From Anthopleura xanthogrammica (taxonomy: Eukaryota > Cnidaria > Anthozoa > Actiniaria > Actiniidae): DNA of 64,000 nt. The notes under the pieces are model-generated. The model had not been told where the DNA came from, searched no databases, and saw nothing but the letters and a program-made list of their open reading frames with translations. The stretch covers positions 1 through 64,000 of the forward strand of contig CAXHSA010000057.1 of assembly GCA_964019055.1 (NCBI GenBank), read 5' to 3'. The position numbers and the translations under genes are program-made. This document shows, one piece after another, positions 1 through 10,528 of this stretch (positions within the stretch are counted from its first letter, which is position 1; the number at the start of each line of letters is the position of its first letter).

Positions 1-554
1 TGCTGAAACCCCCACTTTTTGCTCATGAAAATACCTCTTGAGATAAAAACACGACTTTTTGGCGAAAAAAAATGGGGTTTTGGCTGAGTAAAGGTGCTTT
101 TTGGTCAAAAAAACTGTTTCTTGCTGACAAAATTGGAAATTTGCTGAGAATTTTCTTTTGCTCAAAACACCACGCTTTCACTGCTAAACGCAAGTTTTGG
201 ACGACAAAAGCACATTTTAGGTGTCCAAAACACTGTTTTGCTGGAAAAAAAAGCTTTTTAGCCCAAAAAACTGAAAAATGGCCATTTTGGCTCTCAAAAC
301 CAGGTTTTTCGCTGACGGCGTGACCTGTTTGCTGAAACCCCCACTTTTTGCTCATGAAAATACCTCTTGAGATAAAAACACGACTTTTTGGCGAAAAAAA
401 ATGGGGTTTTGGCTGAGTAAAGGTGCTTTTTGGTCAAAAAAACTGTTTCTTGCTGACAAAATTGGAAATTTGCTGAGAATTTTCTTTTGCTCAAAACACC
501 ACGTTTTCACTGCTAAACGCAAGTTTTGGACGACAAAAGCACATTTTAGGTGTC

Positions 555-569
555 CAAAACACTGTTTTG
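555..569. other. 15-bp pseudo-palindrome CAAAACACTGTTTTG (copy 2 shown; once per monomer)
   Basis: At offsets 226-240, seven-base arms CAAAACA and TGTTTTG flank a single C. A second perfect palindrome, AAAAAGCTTTTT, follows at offsets 248-259. Both are spaced on the 10-bp tract rhythm. They are potential sites for a dimeric binding protein, but no known motif is recognised. Confidence 0.6.
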
Positions 570-603
570 CTGGAAAAAAAAGCTTTTTAGCCCAAAAAAC
601 TGA

Positions 604-617
604 AAAATGGCCATTTT
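604..617. other. 14-bp perfect palindrome AAAATGGCCATTTT (copy 2 shown; once per monomer)
   Basis: At offsets 275-288 the sequence equals its own reverse complement, centred on GGCC. It is flanked by a further A on the left and GG on the right, so it does not extend. It lies where an additional A-tract lengthens one subunit. No function is known to me; it may simply reflect the T-core-A symmetry of the subunits. Confidence 0.7.
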
Positions 618-633
618 GGCTCTCAAAACCAGG

Positions 634-656
634 TTTTTCGCTGACGGCGTGACCTG
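634..656. other. GC-rich, triple-CpG box that interrupts the A/T-tract rhythm (copy 2 shown; once per monomer)
   Basis: At offsets 305-327 the expected A-tract near offset 318 is replaced by CGCTGACGGCGTGACC, which holds three CpGs within about 11 bp. It is the longest stretch of the unit without a run of three or more A or T. It is almost unchanged across the array: I saw only G-to-T at 48021 inside it and G-to-C at 28287 just after it. It could be a protein-binding or nucleosome-linker site, but low divergence is expected everywhere in a homogenised array, so conservation alone proves little. Confidence 0.5.
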
Positions 657-3600
657 TTTGCTGAAACCCCCACTTTTTGCTCATGAAAATACCTCTTGAG
701 ATAAAAACACGACTTTTTGGCGAAAAAAAATGGGGTTTTGGCTGAGTAAAGGTGCTTTTTGGTCAAAAAAACTGTTTCTTGCTGACAAAATTGGAAATTT
801 GCTGAGAATTTTCTTTTGCTCAAAACACCACGTTTTCACTGCTAAACGCAAGTTTTGGACGACAAAAGCACATTTTAGGTGTCCAAAACACTGTTTTGCT
901 GGAAAAAAAAGCTTTTTAGCCCAAAAAACTGAAAAATGGCCATTTTGGCTCTCAAAACCAGGTTTTTCGCTGACGGCGTGACCTGTTTGCTGAAACCCCC
1001 ACTTTTTGCTCATGAAAATACCTCTTGAGATAAAAACACGACTTTTTGGCGAAAAAAAATGGGGTTTTGGCTGAGTAAAGGTGCTTTTTGGTCAAAAAAA
1101 CTGTTTCTTGCTGACAAAATTGGAAATTTGCTGAGAATTTTCTTTTGCTCAAAACACCACGTTTTCACTGCTAAACGCAAGTTTTGGACGACAAAAGCAC
1201 ATTTTAGGTGTCCAAAACACTGTTTTGCTGGAAAAAAAAGCTTTTTAGCCCAAAAAACTGAAAAATGGCCATTTTGGCTCTCAAAACCAGGTTTTTCGCT
1301 GACGGCGTGACCTGTTTGCTGAAACCCCCACTTTTTGCTCATGAAAATACCTCTTGAGATAAAAACACGACTTTTTGGCGAAAAAAAATGGGGTTTTGGC
1401 TGAGTAAAGGTGCTTTTTGGTCAAAAAAACTGTTTCTTGCTGACAAAATTGGAAATTTGCTGAGAATTTTCTTTTGCTCAAAACACCACGTTTTCACTGC
1501 TAAACGCAAGTTTTGGACGACAAAAGCACATTTTAGGTGTCCAAAACACTGTTTTGCTGGAAAAAAAAGCTTTTTAGCCCAAAAAACTGAAAAATGGCCA
1601 TTTTGGCTCTCAAAACCAGGTTTTTCGCTGACGGCGTGACCTGTTTGCTGAAACCCCCACTTTTTGCTCATGAAAATACCTCTTGAGATAAAAACACGAC
1701 TTTTTGGCGAAAAAAAATGGGGTTTTGGCTGAGTAAAGGTGCTTTTTGGTCAAAAAAACTGTTTCTTGCTGACAAAATTGGAAATTTGCTGAGAATTTTC
1801 TTTTGCTCAAAACACCACGTTTTCACTGCTAAACGCAAGTTTTGGACGACAAAAGCACATTTTAGGTGTCCAAAACACTGTTTTGCTGGAAAAAAAAGCT
1901 TTTTAGCCCAAAAAACTGAAAAATGGCCATTTTGGCTCTCAAAACCAGGTTTTTCGCTGACGGCGTGACCTGTTTGCTGAAACCCCCACTTTTTGCTCAT
2001 GAAAATACCTCTTGAGATAAAAACACGACTTTTTGGCGAAAAAAAATGGGGTTTTGGCTGAGTAAAGGTGCTTTTTGGTCAAAAAAACTGTTTCTTGCTG
2101 ACAAAATTGGAAATTTGCTGAGAATTTTCTTTTGCTCAAAACACCACGTTTTCACTGCTAAACGCAAGTTTTGGACGACAAAAGCACATTTTAGGTGTCC
2201 AAAACACTGTTTTGCTGGAAAAAAAAGCTTTTTAGCCCAAAAAACTGAAAAATGGCCATTTTGGCTCTCAAAACCAGGTTTTTCGCTGACGGCGTGACCT
2301 GTTTGCTGAAACCCCCACTTTTTGCTCATGAAAATACCTCTTGAGATAAAAACACGACTTTTTGGCGAAAAAAAATGGGGTTTTGGCTGAGTAAAGGTGC
2401 TTTTTGGTCAAAAAAACTGTTTCTTGCTGACAAAATTGGAAATTTGCTGAGAATTTTCTTTTGCTCAAAACACCACGTTTTCACTGCTAAACGCAAGTTT
2501 TGGACGACAAAAGCACATTTTAGGTGTCCAAAACACTGTTTTGCTGGAAAAAAAAGCTTTTTAGCCCAAAAAACTGAAAAATGGCCATTTTGGCTCTCAA
2601 AACCAGGTTTTTCGCTGACGGCGTGACCTGTTTGCTGAAACCCCCACTTTTTGCTCATGAAAATACCTCTTGAGATAAAAACACGACTTTTTGGCGAAAA
2701 AAAATGGGGTTTTGGCTGAGTAAAGGTGCTTTTTGGTCAAAAAAACTGTTTCTTGCTGACAAAATTGGAAATTTGCTGAGAATTTTCTTTTGCTCAAAAC
2801 ACCACGTTTTCACTGCTAAACGCAAGTTTTGGACGACAAAAGCACATTTTAGGTGTCCAAAACACTGTTTTGCTGGAAAAAAAAGCTTTTTAGCCCAAAA
2901 AACTGAAAAATGGCCATTTTGGCTCTCAAAACCAGGTTTTTCGCTGACGGCGTGACCTGTTTGCTGAAACCCCCACTTTTTGCTCATGAAAATACCTCTT
3001 GAGATAAAAACACGACTTTTTGGCGAAAAAAAATGGGGTTTTGGCTGAGTAAAGGTGCTTTTTGGTCAAAAAAACTGTTTCTTGCTGACAAAATTGGAAA
3101 TTTGCTGAGAATTTTCTTTTGCTCAAAACACCACGTTTTCACTGCTAAACGCAAGTTTTGGACGACAAAAGCACATTTTAGGTGTCCAAAACACTGTTTT
3201 GCTGGAAAAAAAAGCTTTTTAGCCCAAAAAACTGAAAAATGGCCATTTTGGCTCTCAAAACCAGGTTTTTCGCTGACGGCGTGACCTGTTTGCTGAAACC
3301 CCCACTTTTTGCTCATGAAAATACCTCTTGAGATAAAAACACGACTTTTTGGCGAAAAAAAATGGGGTTTTGGCTGAGTAAAGGTGCTTTTTGGTCAAAA
3401 AAACTGTTTCTTGCTGACAAAATTGGAAATTTGCTGAGAATTTTCTTTTGCTCAAAACACCACGTTTTCACTGCTAAACGCAAGTTTTGGACGACAAAAG
3501 CACATTTTAGGTGTCCAAAACACTGTTTTGCTGGAAAAAAAAGCTTTTTAGCCCAAAAAACTGAAAAATGGCCATTTTGGCTCTCAAAACCAGGTTTTTC

Positions 3601-6600
3601 GCTGACGGCGTGACCTGTTTGCTGAAACCCCCACTTTTTGCTCATGAAAATACCTCTTGAGATAAAAACACGACTTTTTGGCGAAAAAAAATGGGGTTTT
3701 GGCTGAGTAAAGGTGCTTTTTGGTCAAAAAAACTGTTTCTTGCTGACAAAATTGGAAATTTGCTGAGAATTTTCTTTTGCTCAAAACACCACGTTTTCAC
3801 TGCTAAACGCAAGTTTTGGACGACAAAAGCACATTTTAGGTGTCCAAAACACTGTTTTGCTGGAAAAAAAAGCTTTTTAGCCCAAAAAACTGAAAAATGG
3901 CCATTTTGGCTCTCAAAACCAGGTTTTTCGCTGACGGCGTGACCTGTTTGCTGAAACCCCCACTTTTTGCTCATGAAAATACCTCTTGAGATAAAAACAC
4001 GACTTTTTGGCGAAAAAAAATGGGGTTTTGGCTGAGTAAAGGTGCTTTTTGGTCAAAAAAACTGTTTCTTGCTGACAAAATTGGAAATTTGCTGAGAATT
4101 TTCTTTTGCTCAAAACACCACGTTTTCACTGCTAAACGCAAGTTTTGGACGACAAAAGCACATTTTAGGTGTCCAAAACACTGTTTTGCTGGAAAAAAAA
4201 GCTTTTTAGCCCAAAAAACTGAAAAATGGCCATTTTGGCTCTCAAAACCAGGTTTTTCGCTGACGGCGTGACCTGTTTGCTGAAACCCCCACTTTTTGCT
4301 CATGAAAATACCTCTTGAGATAAAAACACGACTTTTTGGCGAAAAAAAATGGGGTTTTGGCTGAGTAAAGGTGCTTTTTGGTCAAAAAAACTGTTTCTTG
4401 CTGACAAAATTGGAAATTTGCTGAGAATTTTCTTTTGCTCAAAACACCACGTTTTCACTGCTAAACGCAAGTTTTGGACGACAAAAGCACATTTTAGGTG
4501 TCCAAAACACTGTTTTGCTGGAAAAAAAAGCTTTTTAGCCCAAAAAACTGAAAAATGGCCATTTTGGCTCTCAAAACCAGGTTTTTCGCTGACGGCGTGA
4601 CCTGTTTGCTGAAACCCCCACTTTTTGCTCATGAAAATACCTCTTGAGATAAAAACACGACTTTTTGGCGAAAAAAAATGGGGTTTTGGCTGAGTAAAGG
4701 TGCTTTTTGGTCAAAAAAACTGTTTCTTGCTGACAAAATTGGAAATTTGCTGAGAATTTTCTTTTGCTCAAAACACCACGTTTTCACTGCTAAACGCAAG
4801 TTTTGGACGACAAAAGCACATTTTAGGTGTCCAAAACACTGTTTTGCTGGAAAAAAAAGCTTTTTAGCCCAAAAAACTGAAAAATGGCCATTTTGGCTCT
4901 CAAAACCAGGTTTTTCGCTGACGGCGTGACCTGTTTGCTGAAACCCCCACTTTTTGCTCATGAAAATACCTCTTGAGATAAAAACACGACTTTTTGGCGA
5001 AAAAAAATGGGGTTTTGGCTGAGTAAAGGTGCTTTTTGGTCAAAAAAACTGTTTCTTGCTGACAAAATTGGAAATTTGCTGAGAATTTTCTTTTGCTCAA
5101 AACACCACGTTTTCACTGCTAAACGCAAGTTTTGGACGACAAAAGCACATTTTAGGTGTCCAAAACACTGTTTTGCTGGAAAAAAAAGCTTTTTAGCCCA
5201 AAAAACTGAAAAATGGCCATTTTGGCTCTCAAAACCAGGTTTTTCGCTGACGGCGTGACCTGTTTGCTGAAACCCCCACTTTTTGCTCATGAAAATACCT
5301 CTTGAGATAAAAACACGACTTTTTGGCGAAAAAAAATGGGGTTTTGGCTGAGTAAAGGTGCTTTTTGGTCAAAAAAACTGTTTCTTGCTGACAAAATTGG
5401 AAATTTGCTGAGAATTTTCTTTTGCTCAAAACACCACGTTTTCACTGCTAAACGCAAGTTTTGGACGACAAAAGCACATTTTAGGTGTCCAAAACACTGT
5501 TTTGCTGGAAAAAAAAGCTTTTTAGCCCAAAAAACTGAAAAATGGCCATTTTGGCTCTCAAAACCAGGTTTTTCGCTGACGGCGTGACCTGTTTGCTGAA
5601 ACCCCCACTTTTTGCTCATGAAAATACCTCTTGAGATAAAAACACGACTTTTTGGCGAAAAAAAATGGGGTTTTGGCTGAGTAAAGGTGCTTTTTGGTCA
5701 AAAAAACTGTTTCTTGCTGACAAAATTGGAAATTTGCTGAGAATTTTCTTTTGCTCAAAACACCACGTTTTCACTGCTAAACGCAAGTTTTGGACGACAA
5801 AAGCACATTTTAGGTGTCCAAAACACTGTTTTGCTGGAAAAAAAAGCTTTTTAGCCCAAAAAACTGAAAAATGGCCATTTTGGCTCTCAAAACCAGGTTT
5901 TTCGCTGACGGCGTGACCTGTTTGCTGAAACCCCCACTTTTTGCTCATGAAAATACCTCTTGAGATAAAAACACGACTTTTTGGCGAAAAAAAATGGGGT
6001 TTTGGCTGAGTAAAGGTGCTTTTTGGTCAAAAAAACTGTTTCTTGCTGACAAAATTGGAAATTTGCTGAGAATTTTCTTTTGCTCAAAACACCACGTTTT
6101 CACTGCTAAACGCAAGTTTTGGACGACAAAAGCACATTTTAGGTGTCCAAAACACTGTTTTGCTGGAAAAAAAAGCTTTTTAGCCCAAAAAACTGAAAAA
6201 TGGCCATTTTGGCTCTCAAAACCAGGTTTTTCGCTGACGGCGTGACCTGTTTGCTGAAACCCCCACTTTTTGCTCATGAAAATACCTCTTGAGATAAAAA
6301 CACGACTTTTTGGCGAAAAAAAATGGGGTTTTGGCTGAGTAAAGGTGCTTTTTGGTCAAAAAAACTGTTTCTTGCTGACAAAATTGGAAATTTGCTGAGA
6401 ATTTTCTTTTGCTCAAAACACCACGTTTTCACTGCTAAACGCAAGTTTTGGACGACAAAAGCACATTTTAGGTGTCCAAAACACTGTTTTGCTGGAAAAA
6501 AAAGCTTTTTAGCCCAAAAAACTGAAAAATGGCCATTTTGGCTCTCAAAACCAGGTTTTTCGCTGACGGCGTGACCTGTTTGCTGAAACCCCCACTTTTT

Positions 6601-9212
6601 GCTCATGAAAATACCTCTTGAGATAAAAACACGACTTTTTGGCGAAAAAAAATGGGGTTTTGGCTGAGTAAAGGTGCTTTTTGGTCAAAAAAACTGTTTC
6701 TTGCTGACAAAATTGGAAATTTGCTGAGAATTTTCTTTTGCTCAAAACACCACGTTTTCACTGCTAAACGCAAGTTTTGGACGACAAAAGCACATTTTAG
6801 GTGTCCAAAACACTGTTTTGCTGGAAAAAAAAGCTTTTTAGCCCAAAAAACTGAAAAATGGCCATTTTGGCTCTCAAAACCAGGTTTTTCGCTGACGGCG
6901 TGACCTGTTTGCTGAAACCCCCACTTTTTGCTCATGAAAATACCTCTTGAGATAAAAACACGACTTTTTGGCGAAAAAAAATGGGGTTTTGGCTGAGTAA
7001 AGGTGCTTTTTGGTCAAAAAAACTGTTTCTTGCTGACAAAATTGGAAATTTGCTGAGAATTTTCTTTTGCTCAAAACACCACGTTTTCACTGCTAAACGC
7101 AAGTTTTGGACGACAAAAGCACATTTTAGGTGTCCAAAACACTGTTTTGCTGGAAAAAAAAGCTTTTTAGCCCAAAAAACTGAAAAATGGCCATTTTGGC
7201 TCTCAAAACCAGGTTTTTCGCTGACGGCGTGACCTGTTTGCTGAAACCCCCACTTTTTGCTCATGAAAATACCTCTTGAGATAAAAACACGACTTTTTGG
7301 CGAAAAAAAATGGGGTTTTGGCTGAGTAAAGGTGCTTTTTGGTCAAAAAAACTGTTTCTTGCTGACAAAATTGGAAATTTGCTGAGAATTTTCTTTTGCT
7401 CAAAACACCACGTTTTCACTGCTAAACGCAAGTTTTGGACGACAAAAGCACATTTTAGGTGTCCAAAACACTGTTTTGCTGGAAAAAAAAGCTTTTTAGC
7501 CCAAAAAACTGAAAAATGGCCATTTTGGCTCTCAAAACCAGGTTTTTCGCTGACGGCGTGACCTGTTTGCTGAAACCCCCACTTTTTGCTCATGAAAATA
7601 CCTCTTGAGATAAAAACACGACTTTTTGGCGAAAAAAAATGGGGTTTTGGCTGAGTAAAGGTGCTTTTTGGTCAAAAAAACTGTTTCTTGCTGACAAAAT
7701 TGGAAATTTGCTGAGAATTTTCTTTTGCTCAAAACACCACGTTTTCACTGCTAAACGCAAGTTTTGGACGACAAAAGCACATTTTAGGTGTCCAAAACAC
7801 TGTTTTGCTGGAAAAAAAAGCTTTTTAGCCCAAAAAACTGAAAAATGGCCATTTTGGCTCTCAAAACCAGGTTTTTCGCTGACGGCGTGACCTGTTTGCT
7901 GAAACCCCCACTTTTTGCTCATGAAAATACCTCTTGAGATAAAAACACGACTTTTTGGCGAAAAAAAATGGGGTTTTGGCTGAGTAAAGGTGCTTTTTGG
8001 TCAAAAAAACTGTTTCTTGCTGACAAAATTGGAAATTTGCTGAGAATTTTCTTTTGCTCAAAACACCACGTTTTCACTGCTAAACGCAAGTTTTGGACGA
8101 CAAAAGCACATTTTAGGTGTCCAAAACACTGTTTTGCTGGAAAAAAAAGCTTTTTAGCCCAAAAAACTGAAAAATGGCCATTTTGGCTCTCAAAACCAGG
8201 TTTTTCGCTGACGGCGTGACCTGTTTGCTGAAACCCCCACTTTTTGCTCATGAAAATACCTCTTGAGATAAAAACACGACTTTTTGGCGAAAAAAAATGG
8301 GGTTTTGGCTGAGTAAAGGTGCTTTTTGGTCAAAAAAACTGTTTCTTGCTGACAAAATTGGAAATTTGCTGAGAATTTTCTTTTGCTCAAAACACCACGT
8401 TTTCACTGCTAAACGCAAGTTTTGGACGACAAAAGCACATTTTAGGTGTCCAAAACACTGTTTTGCTGGAAAAAAAAGCTTTTTAGCCCAAAAAACTGAA
8501 AAATGGCCATTTTGGCTCTCAAAACCAGGTTTTTCGCTGACGGCGTGACCTGTTTGCTGAAACCCCCACTTTTTGCTCATGAAAATACCTCTTGAGATAA
8601 AAACACGACTTTTTGGCGAAAAAAAATGGGGTTTTGGCTGAGTAAAGGTGCTTTTTGGTCAAAAAAACTGTTTCTTGCTGACAAAATTGGAAATTTGCTG
8701 AGAATTTTCTTTTGCTCAAAACACCACGTTTTCACTGCTAAACGCAAGTTTTGGACGACAAAAGCACATTTTAGGTGTCCAAAACACTGTTTTGCTGGAA
8801 AAAAAAGCTTTTTAGCCCAAAAAACTGAAAAATGGCCATTTTGGCTCTCAAAACCAGGTTTTTCGCTGACGGCGTGACCTGTTTGCTGAAACCCCCACTT
8901 TTTGCTCATGAAAATACCTCTTGAGATAAAAACACGACTTTTTGGCGAAAAAAAATGGGGTTTTGGCTGAGTAAAGGTGCTTTTTGGTCAAAAAAACTGT
9001 TTCTTGCTGACAAAATTGGAAATTTGCTGAGAATTTTCTTTTGCTCAAAACACCACGTTTTCACTGCTAAACGCAAGTTTTGGACGACAAAAGCACATTT
9101 TAGGTGTCCAAAACACTGTTTTGCTGGAAAAAAAAGCTTTTTAGCCCAAAAAACTGAAAAATGGCCATTTTGGCTCTCAAAACCAGGTTTTTCGCTGACG
9201 GCGTGACCTGTT

Positions 9213-10528
9213 TGCTGAAACCCCCACTTTTTGCTCCTGAAAATACCTCTTGAGATAAAAACACGACTTTTTGGCGAAAAAAAATGGGGTTTTGGCTGAG
9301 TAAAGGTGCTTTTTGGTCAAAAAAACTGTTTTTTGCTGACAAAATTGGAAATTTGCTGAGAATTTTCTTTTGCCAAAACACCACGTTTTCACTGCTAAAC
9401 GCAAGTTTTGGACGACAAAAGCACATTTTAGGTGTCCAAAACACTGTTTTGCTGGAAAAAAAAGCTTTTTAGCCCAAAAAACTGAAAAATGGCCATTTTG
9501 GCTCTCAAAACCAGGTTTTTCGCTGACGGCGTGACCTGTTTGCTGAAACCCCCACTTTTTGCTCATGAAAATACCTCTTGAGATAAAAACACGACTTTTT
9601 GGCGAAAAAAAATGGGGTTTTGGCTGAGTAAAGGTGCTTTTTGGTCAAAAAAACTGTTTCTTGCTGACAAAATTGGAAATTTGCTGAGAATTTTCTTTTG
9701 CTCAAAACACCACGTTTTCACTGCTAAACGCAAGTTTTGGACGACAAAAGCACATTTTAGGTGTCCAAAACACTGTTTTGCTGGAAAAAAAAAGCTTTTT
9801 AGCCCAAAAAACTGAAAAATGGCCATTTTGGCTCTCAAAACCAGGTTTTTCGCTGACGGCGTGACCTGTTTGCTGAAACCCCCACTTTTTGCTCATGAAA
9901 ATACCTCTTGAGATAAAAACACGACTTTTTGGCGAAAAAAAATGGGGTTTTGGCTGAGTAAAGGTGCTTTTTGGTCAAAAAAACTGTTTCTTGCTGACAA
10001 AATTGGAAATTTGCTGAGAATTTTCTTTTGCTCAAAACACCACGTTTTCACTGCTAAACGCAAGTTTTGGACGACAAAAGCACATTTTAGGTGTCCAAAA
10101 CACTGTTTTGCTGGAAAAAAAAGCTTTTTAGCCCAAAAAACTGAAAAATGGCCATTTTGGCTCTCAAAACCAGGTTTTTCGCTGACGGCGTGACCTGTTT
10201 GCTGAAACCCCCACTTTTTGCTCCTGAAAATACCTCTTGAGATAAAAACACGACTTTTTGGCGAAAAAAAATGGGGTTTTGGCTGAGTAAAGGTGCTTTT
10301 TGGTCAAAAAAACTGTTTTTTGCTGACAAAATTGGAAATTTGCTGAGAATTTTCTTTTGCTCAAAACACCACGTTTTCACTGCTAAACGCAAGTTTTGGA
10401 CGACAAAAGCACATTTTAGGTGTCCAAAACACTGTTTTGCTGGAAAAAAAAGCTTTTTAGCCCAAAAAACTGAAAAATGGCCATTTTGGCTCTCAAAACC
10501 AGGTTTTTCGCTGACGGCGTGACCTGTT
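9213..10528. repeat. Four-copy variant cluster, T-type and A25C copies inside the C-type block
   Basis: Copies 29 and 32 carry C at offset 25 (positions 9237 and 10224) and T at offset 120, the only T-type monomers in the first 20.3 kb. Copy 29 also lacks one base at the TGCTCAAAA motif (about 9372), making it 328 bp. Copy 30 has nine instead of eight As after GCTGG (9784-9792), making it 330 bp. Copy 31 is standard C-type. The paired rare markers in copies 29 and 32 suggest they descend from one variant copy, spread by a short-range duplication of three monomers. Confidence 0.85.

Larger units (their letters stand above)
330..658. repeat. Representative monomer (copy 2, C-type) built from about 16 subunits of 20 bp
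   Basis: This copy serves as reference; offset = position minus 329. T-tracts begin near offsets 16, 36 (degenerate), 56, 78, 98, 117, 140, 156, 175, 195, 215, 236, 255, 285, 305 and 328, mostly 19-22 bp apart. Most are followed about 10 bp later by an A-tract (for example 28-31, 65-72, 107-113, 129-132, 164-167, 206-209, 227-230, 245-252, 265-270, 296-299). About ten of the 16 cores contain GCTGA, GCTCA, GCTGG, GCTCT or GCTAA, which suggests one ancestral unit of the form TTTTGCTGA-n-AAAA. An extra A-tract at 274-278 stretches one interval to 30 bp. The unit carries eight CpGs and one AAGCTT (251-256) and one TGGCCA (279-284) site. A/T and C/G counts are nearly equal because each subunit is itself roughly an inverted repeat. 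Confidence 0.85.
330..9212. repeat. Block of 27 apparently identical C-type monomers
   Basis: Copies 2-28 show no base difference that I could see, and every copy is exactly 329 bp. Copy 1 (1-329) differs from them by one base, C instead of T at 175. All have C at offset 120, A at offset 25, G at offset 200 and an eight-A run at 245-252. Identity on this scale implies very recent amplification or very efficient homogenisation. An assembly that chose the copy number arbitrarily is the main alternative, since identical copies cannot be counted unless reads span the block. Confidence 0.9.

Noticed and set aside
72..323. Plus-strand open frame of 83 codons, repeated in most monomers
   Set aside because: It overlaps the minus-strand frames over its whole length. 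The G200A variant turns TGG into TGA in about 42 copies, including ten in a row, and GCTGTGAA stops it in copies 77 and 78. No selection to keep the frame is visible.
23..355. Minus-strand open frame of 110 codons, repeated in most monomers (and related 66-, 91-, 129-, 155- and 156-codon versions)
   Set aside because: It is longer than the 329-bp period, so consecutive copies overlap. 329 is not a multiple of three, so frames cannot join through copies. The translation is F/K/S-rich low complexity imposed by T- and A-tracts and matches no family I know. Single-base indels and substitutions (for example C-to-A at 17990) close or fuse it freely. Copies stay similar because the DNA is homogenised.
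634..656. CENP-B box (pattern NTTCGNNNNANNCGGGN)
   Set aside because: TTCG is followed by CGG, but the required A and the CGGG spacing do not match. Only a loose resemblance remains.
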